Positions 39,920 through 44,440 of a stretch of 44,440 nt of DNA are shown one piece after another (position 1 is the first letter of the stretch; each line of letters starts with the position of its first letter). The stretch is taken from the NCBI GenBank assembly GCA_964503455.1, contig CAZCZR010000008.1, positions 1 to 44,440 of the forward strand, in the 5' to 3' direction. This DNA comes from CAZCZR01 sp964503455 (GTDB taxonomy: Bacteria; Bacillota; Clostridia; UBA1381). A program made the translations under genes and the position numbers. Below the pieces are notes generated by a model. It was not told the origin of the DNA. It made no database searches and saw only the letters and a list, made by a program, of their open reading frames with translations.

Positions 39920-41884
39920 TTATCTTTCCTTTACAATACCGCGCCTGTAGGCTGTTACAAGAGCGTTCAGGTCATCGATTTTTTTGGAGATCGCTTTGCC
40001 GCGGTCCGTGTCCTCGACGAGGAGGCGCCTTGGGGCGGGGTCTATCACATCGAGCGTGGAATGGATGTCCTTTTCCTCCTTTATCGCGAGCGATACCGAC
40101 TCGAAGGCGTCATGCTCCGACAGAAGCAGCCCGTGGGAATTGAACAGCAGAGTATAACCCGCGATGCCTGTCTGCGCCTGATACGCCTTTGAAAGTCCGC
40201 CGTCGATAACGAGCAGCTTGCCGCCCGCCTTTATCGGACTTTCTCCCTTCTTTATCTTGACCGGCACATGACCGTTTATTATATGCGCGAACGATTTCGG
40301 GTCTATGCCAAATTCCTTAAGTATTTTGTCGCATATCTTCGGATTCTCAACCAGCCGGTAATACGGGTCCTTGATCTCGGTCCATGTTTCCTCGTCAGCG
40401 ATAAAATATCTTTCAAACGCGGTCATCTTATTCTTGCCGTACAGCGGCGAGTAGCAGCCGCACCACAAAAACCACAAAAAATCCTCCCCGTAAGCCTTAT
40501 CCTCCGAATTGTGCGGCGCGAAATATCCGTCCCTTGCGATAAGCTCCGCCATATCCAAAAGCGCCTTTCCGCTCACATTATGCCCTTTCAGGTTCACCTC
40601 CGTAAACGAACCGTCCTCATTCATCGGCACACAGCCGTGGTAGAGAAGATTGTTGTTGTAGCTCAGATACATAGAGCCTTTGGAATACAGGAATTTCACA
40701 TGACGCTGCAGCTTCTCGTTGTGCAGAAACGACGTCCGAAGCGACAGCATAAGCTCCTCCTCCTGCGGGGTCAGCTTATACGGATCGGCGGGGTCTATTG
40801 TCGGGAAGTTGGTGTCTTTAAGCTTATATGTCTTTCCCTCAATAGTGATCGTGCCGTCAGTGAAGTTTATCTTGTCAAGCATGAGATGGTTCTGCATACG
40901 GAACTCCGGATGACGCAGGATGATCTGCCCCTCCAGCTTGAACTGTATAATGGCGATAGCCTTGTGCATCTTTGCCCAGAACAGGGTGTCGTGCTTTGAG
41001 ATAAGCACCTTGTTCGGATTCCTCGGTATAAAGCAGTCGCACGGATCGTCGCCGTAGGTTTCAAGCGCGAACACCGTAAGAGGACGCATATTGATGCCGT
41101 AGCCGTCCTCAAGGCAGTCGAAGTTGGTGTATTTAGTTGAAATGGCGAGGACGTTCGCGATACACGCAAGGCTTCCGGCGGCGGCGCCCATCCATGAAAT
41201 GTCATGGTTGCCCCACTGTATATCCACCGAGTGATACTCTATAAGCGTGTCAAGGATAATATCCGCGCGCGGGCCTCTGTCGAAGATGTCGCCTATAATA
41301 TGCAGCGTGCCTATGGCAAGATCCTGTATCAGATGCGATATTGCCACAATGAACTTATCCGCCTGCCCAAGCTCTATTATCGACATTATCGAGGTGTTGT
41401 AATAGTTTTCCTTGTCGTTGCCGGGGTCTGTATTGGCGTGGATAAGCTCGTCGATTATATCGCCGAAATCCTCCGGCAGAAGCTTGCGTATTCTCGCGCG
41501 GGTGTACTTTGAGGCGAGAAGGCGGCATATGTCTATAAGGCGGTAAAGCGTTATCTTGTACCAGTCGTTTATGTCCGTGACCTGATTTTTGATAAGGTCA
41601 AGCTTGCGTTCGGGATAGTAGATAAGGGTAGCCAGTATCTGACGGTCATGCTCCGAAAGAGTGCGGCTGAAAATATCCGAAATCTTGTCCTTTATCACGC
41701 CCGAGGCGTTTTTTAGAATATGTAAAAACGATTCGTATTCGCCGTGTATGTCGCTCATAAAATGCTCTGTCAGCTTCGGCAGCTTTAACAGAGAACGCAG
41801 ATTGATGATCTCCGAGCAGGCGGACTGTATCGTCGGGTACTGCTCCGAAAGCAGACGCAGATATTCCGTGTCGTGGGTAGTCAT
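39920..41884 (-). CDS. fbp: Class III fructose-1,6-bisphosphatase
   Basis: This gluconeogenic enzyme removes the 1-phosphate of fructose 1,6-bisphosphate. Class III enzymes are large metallophosphatases found in Firmicutes and Bacteroidetes. The 654-residue protein shows SDIHGEY with Asp45 and His47, GDIFDRGP (about 197-204) and WGNHDISW (about 222-229), and later NGHVPVKIKKGE (about 556-567), all metal-binding motifs of the phosphoesterase fold. Length is normal. The start follows AAGAAAGGATCGATACAAT on the minus strand, 30 bases after a membrane protein gene, with which it is probably co-transcribed. Uronate growth needs gluconeogenesis, so closeness to uxaBA fits but is not proof of linkage. 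Confidence 0.96.
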   Translation of the reverse strand: MTTHDTEYLRLLSEQYPTIQSACSEIINLRSLLKLPKLTEHFMSDIHGEYESFLHILKNASGVIKDKISDIFSRTLSEHDRQILATLIYYPERKLDLIKNQVTDINDWYKITLYRLIDICRLLASKYTRARIRKLLPEDFGDIIDELIHANTDPGNDKENYYNTSIMSIIELGQADKFIVAISHLIQDLAIGTLHIIGDIFDRGPRADIILDTLIEYHSVDIQWGNHDISWMGAAAGSLACIANVLAISTKYTNFDCLEDGYGINMRPLTVFALETYGDDPCDCFIPRNPNKVLISKHDTLFWAKMHKAIAIIQFKLEGQIILRHPEFRMQNHLMLDKINFTDGTITIEGKTYKLKDTNFPTIDPADPYKLTPQEEELMLSLRTSFLHNEKLQRHVKFLYSKGSMYLSYNNNLLYHGCVPMNEDGSFTEVNLKGHNVSGKALLDMAELIARDGYFAPHNSEDKAYGEDFLWFLWCGCYSPLYGKNKMTAFERYFIADEETWTEIKDPYYRLVENPKICDKILKEFGIDPKSFAHIINGHVPVKIKKGESPIKAGGKLLVIDGGLSKAYQAQTGIAGYTLLFNSHGLLLSEHDAFESVSLAIKEEKDIHSTLDVIDPAPRRLLVEDTDRGKAISKKIDDLNALVTAYRRGIVKER

Positions 41885-41914
41885 ATTGTATCGATCCTTT
41901 CTTATTATAATGTA

Positions 41915-43165
41915 CTACATATTAAAAAACATTATCGTACCCGCCGTGTTCAGCGCAAGACCGAAGATGAAAAGCGGAAGTATCGCCTTTTCGGTCATAT
42001 CCGTGTCGGGGCGCACCGAAAGCGCAAGCAAAAGCACGTAGGGCAGACAGTCGTTGGTGTAGCGGTTGCCGAAGTGGGCGCCGCCCATTGTGGCGTGCAT
42101 ACAGGTGGCGATAAGCTGCAGCAGTGTCAGCGCGAATATCACGCAGGGGAGGAGCTTCCGTTGGGAGCCGCGCCTGAAAAGCGAAATCACAAACATAACA
42201 AGCGCCGCCGCGAATAACGGCGATACCATAAACATATTCATCCCGTTAAACATCGGATATTCAAGCTTGCCGTCCTTGTATTCAGGCAGCTTTAAAAGCG
42301 AGGCGAGATTGTTTTTCAGATAGCCGATATTGAACTGCCCAAGCTCCTTCTGCTCGCTGAACTCCGGCAGATAATCGTGCCCGAACTGCGCTATCGACCC
42401 GAACCGCGCATAATTAAGCGCCATATACGACACAGCCACTATCACCGCGCCTATGCACCATACCCAATACCTCTTTATCATCCCCGAAAGCCGAAGCTCC
42501 GGCTCGTCGCGCTTTATCCCGCTGTACAAAAGCATCAAAAGCACCGGCGCGAACAGTATTTGCAGCGGTCTGCATCCGACGCTCATCGCCCACAGCGTAA
42601 GCGATACGCCGCCCTTTTTTTTGAGCGCGTAGTATATCGCCCCCGCCGAAAGCGTGAACGCCATATTCTGCGCTATGAACCATACCCAGCCGGTCATGCT
42701 TGTAAGAAGCACATTTGACGCAACAACCGCGAACAGCGTCCACAAAAGCCTTGCGCCGGATTTAAGTCCGAAATGCCCCGTTATCCCGTATACGTACACC
42801 GCGCCGATAAGCGCCGACGCCAGCGCGATCCACCCGTCCGGCGTGTCCGCACCGCAAAAAACCGCGAACGGCAGCAGCACATATGACGGAAACGGCGGAA
42901 AGCTTACATAGTATTTTGAGTTGTATATCGCAAGCTCCAGATAGGGGTAGTCCTTGCCGAGGTCGAGCCTGCCTTCAAGCCATGACTGCGCCTGAAGCGC
43001 ATACGAGTTGTACGGGTTTTTCGCCCACGGCCATTGTCCCGTAATGCCCCATATTACAAAATATACCGCGATAACGCTTAAAAGCAGCACGGCAACGTTG
43101 AATATATCCGTGCGCAGATCCTCTTTCCTCAAAAGGCGCGCAAGGACAGTCGGTTTGCTTTTCAT
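41915..43165 (-). CDS. Polytopic membrane protein, possibly GT-C-like
   Basis: The 416-residue product has about nine to ten membrane helices, among them residues near 25-44, 95-112, 120-140, 155-175, 200-220 and 240-260. Between the first two helices a conserved-looking loop reads ALQAQSWLEGRLDL then YYVSFPPFPSYVLLPFAVF; its Asp/Glu-rich context recalls GT-C glycosyltransferases and related uncharacterised families, which use lipid-linked sugar donors. I cannot name a family with confidence. I chose ATG 43165, with GAGGTG six bases ahead; a GTG at 43174 would contain that ribosome site. It has its own promoter, and fbp follows closely. Confidence 0.6.
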   Translation of the reverse strand: MKSKPTVLARLLRKEDLRTDIFNVAVLLLSVIAVYFVIWGITGQWPWAKNPYNSYALQAQSWLEGRLDLGKDYPYLELAIYNSKYYVSFPPFPSYVLLPFAVFCGADTPDGWIALASALIGAVYVYGITGHFGLKSGARLLWTLFAVVASNVLLTSMTGWVWFIAQNMAFTLSAGAIYYALKKKGGVSLTLWAMSVGCRPLQILFAPVLLMLLYSGIKRDEPELRLSGMIKRYWVWCIGAVIVAVSYMALNYARFGSIAQFGHDYLPEFSEQKELGQFNIGYLKNNLASLLKLPEYKDGKLEYPMFNGMNMFMVSPLFAAALVMFVISLFRRGSQRKLLPCVIFALTLLQLIATCMHATMGGAHFGNRYTNDCLPYVLLLALSVRPDTDMTEKAILPLFIFGLALNTAGTIMFFNM

Positions 43166-43202
43166 AAACGGCACCTCATTTCATGCTGTAGTGTATATTA
43201 TA

Positions 43203-43231
43203 ATTATATAACAACTTTTCTCAAAAATCAA
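43203..43231 (-). promoter_or_regulatory. Promoter of the membrane protein-fbp unit
   Basis: On the minus strand TTGATT (43226-43231) and TATAAT (43203-43208) are 17 bases apart. The interval 43166-43463 also holds the divergent promoter of the secreted protein gene. Confidence 0.75.
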
Positions 43232-43338
43232 TATCCGCGCGCAAATATGCCCGAAAAACTTTATCGCCCGCGCGGGTTAAAAGCGGTCAAAAAGGAAAAA
43301 TGTTTAAAAATCAGACATTTCAAACACTGTTTTTTCTA

Positions 43339-43367
43339 TTGTAAATATTGCATATCTGTTGTATAAT
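43339..43367 (+). promoter_or_regulatory. Promoter of the secreted protein gene
   Basis: TTGTAA (43339-43344) and TATAAT (43362-43367) are 17 bases apart. The leader of about 90 bases has one stem: CGTCCGC (43398-43404) with GCGGACG (43414-43420). Confidence 0.7.
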
Positions 43368-43397
43368 AAAATTAACTATTTATGTGAGTATGTACAA

Positions 43398-43420
43398 CGT
43401 CCGCATGACGGGCGCGGACG
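43398..43420 (+). other. Leader hairpin before the secreted protein gene
   Basis: CGTCCGC and GCGGACG form a perfect seven-base stem with a nine-base loop, 43 bases before the start codon. No T-run follows, so it is not a terminator. A role in message stability is possible. Confidence 0.5.
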
Positions 43421-43463
43421 GGGTGCGTATTCTGTAAAAATTCAAAGAAAGAGGGAATTTTTT

Positions 43464-44440
43464 ATGAGAAAAACCAAAAAGCTGCTCTCGCTTTTGACAG
43501 CGGCGGCAATGACAATCTCAGCATTCTCGGGCTTTGCCATAACGGCAAGTGCGACAGAAACTGTCACGTCGTACGACTTCGAGGATGGCAATGCCGTATT
43601 TGCGAATGATTCTCGTATTACGGCAGCGGTGGAGGATAATACCGATCTTAATTCTAAGGTGGTAGGCTTCACCTGCGCAAGTAACGCACAAAACGGATAT
43701 TCCTTTTCGCATTATGATTTTTCATCGGCGGTAGAGGGCGCAACACAGACCATAATTGAGTTCGACTACTACAACACAAACGGTGGTCGCGCAATTATGA
43801 CGCTTGGCGATGCTTCTGTAAGAGGAAACAGCGGCGGAAGTTCAAAAACTACGTACAGCAATATAGGAGCAGCGTTTAACTTGGGTTCGGACAAGAGCAA
43901 TTCCATATTAAATGATGAAAAATCCGATCTGACTGATTACACAGGAAAGTGGATGCACGTTAAGCTTGACGTAAACGAGATCGCAAATACTTATTCCTAT
44001 GTTATTACAGGCGCTAAAGAAGAATCGGTACAGGCTGAAAATGTGGCATTTATAGCTGCTGATGCTCAGGCTGTAACACAGATCGATCTGTTCGGCTACA
44101 TCAACAGCAGCCACTGCGCGATGATAGACAACCTTTCGATCACTTCGGTAATAGATGAAAATGTTACATATCAAAAGGTGACTGTAAAGAAAGTATGCGA
44201 TGACGAAGAAATTTCCTCGGAAGAGGTTGAGGTCGCTACAGGCGCAACTTACACGCCGGTATATGATACGACATTCGATAAGGACGGCTACAAGTATACA
44301 TACGTATCGGGCGGCGACGCTGTGAAAATCACAGTCGATACCGAGATAACGCTTGTATATTCAAAGCGCGCTCTTGTTGAAACGTCTTACACGGTAACGG
44401 CTGTTTTGGGCGATGATACAAAGACAGTTAAGGAAGGCAC
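43464..44440 (+). CDS. Secreted modular protein, 3' end outside the window
   Basis: ATG 43464, after AAAGAGGGAATTTTTT, opens a frame with no stop up to the window end (325 complete codons). It starts with a signal peptide (MRKTKKLLSLLTAAAM, then a hydrophobic core and cleavage near ITASA, about residue 30). Residues 36-230 look like a beta-sandwich of the laminin G or carbohydrate-binding type: it begins YDFEDGNAVF and has TIIEFDYYNTNG, WMHVKLDVNE and MIDNLSITS. From about residue 235 a beta-rich repeat follows (VTVKKVCDDEEISSEEVEV to ITLVYSKR), resembling MucBP-type surface modules, and a second copy seems to begin at the end. Proteins of this build in Clostridia are often polysaccharide lyases or hydrolases, but no catalytic domain is visible yet. 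Confidence 0.8.
   Translation, partial: MRKTKKLLSLLTAAAMTISAFSGFAITASATETVTSYDFEDGNAVFANDSRITAAVEDNTDLNSKVVGFTCASNAQNGYSFSHYDFSSAVEGATQTIIEFDYYNTNGGRAIMTLGDASVRGNSGGSSKTTYSNIGAAFNLGSDKSNSILNDEKSDLTDYTGKWMHVKLDVNEIANTYSYVITGAKEESVQAENVAFIAADAQAVTQIDLFGYINSSHCAMIDNLSITSVIDENVTYQKVTVKKVCDDEEISSEEVEVATGATYTPVYDTTFDKDGYKYTYVSGGDAVKITVDTEITLVYSKRALVETSYTVTAVLGDDTKTVKEG

Overview
The window reads as chromosomal DNA of a low-to-mid GC, Gram-positive-type anaerobe of the class Clostridia, most likely a gut or other plant-polysaccharide-using species. The signs are the maf-mreBCD-PBP2-min-mgsA block, FapR-controlled FabK-type fatty acid synthesis, the rnc-radical SAM-smc-ftsY block, class III FBPase, type III glutamine synthetase, stalk-domain secreted proteins and strong AGGAGG ribosome sites. 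A run of exactly 100 N (23186-23285) shows that this is a scaffold of two contigs. The left part (1-23185) and right part (23286-44440) need not be truly adjacent.

Left part, nearly all on the + strand. (1) Cell shape and division: maf, mreB, mreC, mreD, PBP2 (mrdA), a MinC-like protein without the usual C-terminal domain, then minD from its own promoter and mgsA; no minE is present. (2) Fatty acid and phospholipid synthesis: fapR behind a duplicated FapR-type operator, plsX, fabH, fabK, fabD, fabG, then acpP with its own strong promoter and fabF. fabZ and acc genes are not here. (3) RNA, chromosome and secretion genes: rnc, a radical SAM protein, smc, ftsY, radC. A convergent MATE exporter gene lies before the gap.

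Right part, mixed strands. (4) A ferrous iron uptake operon: feoA, feoA, feoB and a FeoB-associated Cys-rich peptide, with GTTAG/CTAAC inverted repeats at the promoter and before feoB. (5) A small cupin gene and a siroheme-type nitrite/sulfite reductase gene. (6) Leftward genes: a GH13 alpha-glucan hydrolase, the remains of an AI-2E-family permease gene, a large secreted stalk-domain protein behind a structured leader, and a cardiolipin synthase. (7) Leftward glnN with a predicted transcription attenuator in its leader. (8) Rightward uxaB-uxaA (galacturonate catabolism). (9) Leftward polytopic membrane protein and class III fbp. (10) The start of a secreted modular protein that runs off the window.

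No rRNA, tRNA, CRISPR array, transposase or phage gene was recognised. Most of the window is housekeeping. The points most worth a second look are the cut-down MinC with a hexanucleotide-repeat tail and no MinE beside MinD, the His-to-Tyr change at a normally conserved active-site position of methylglyoxal synthase, the glnN attenuator, the feo inverted repeats, the acidic insertion in FeoB, the structured leader with a ten-codon mini-gene, and the internally deleted AI-2E gene. I did not find a convincing wholly new multi-gene system.
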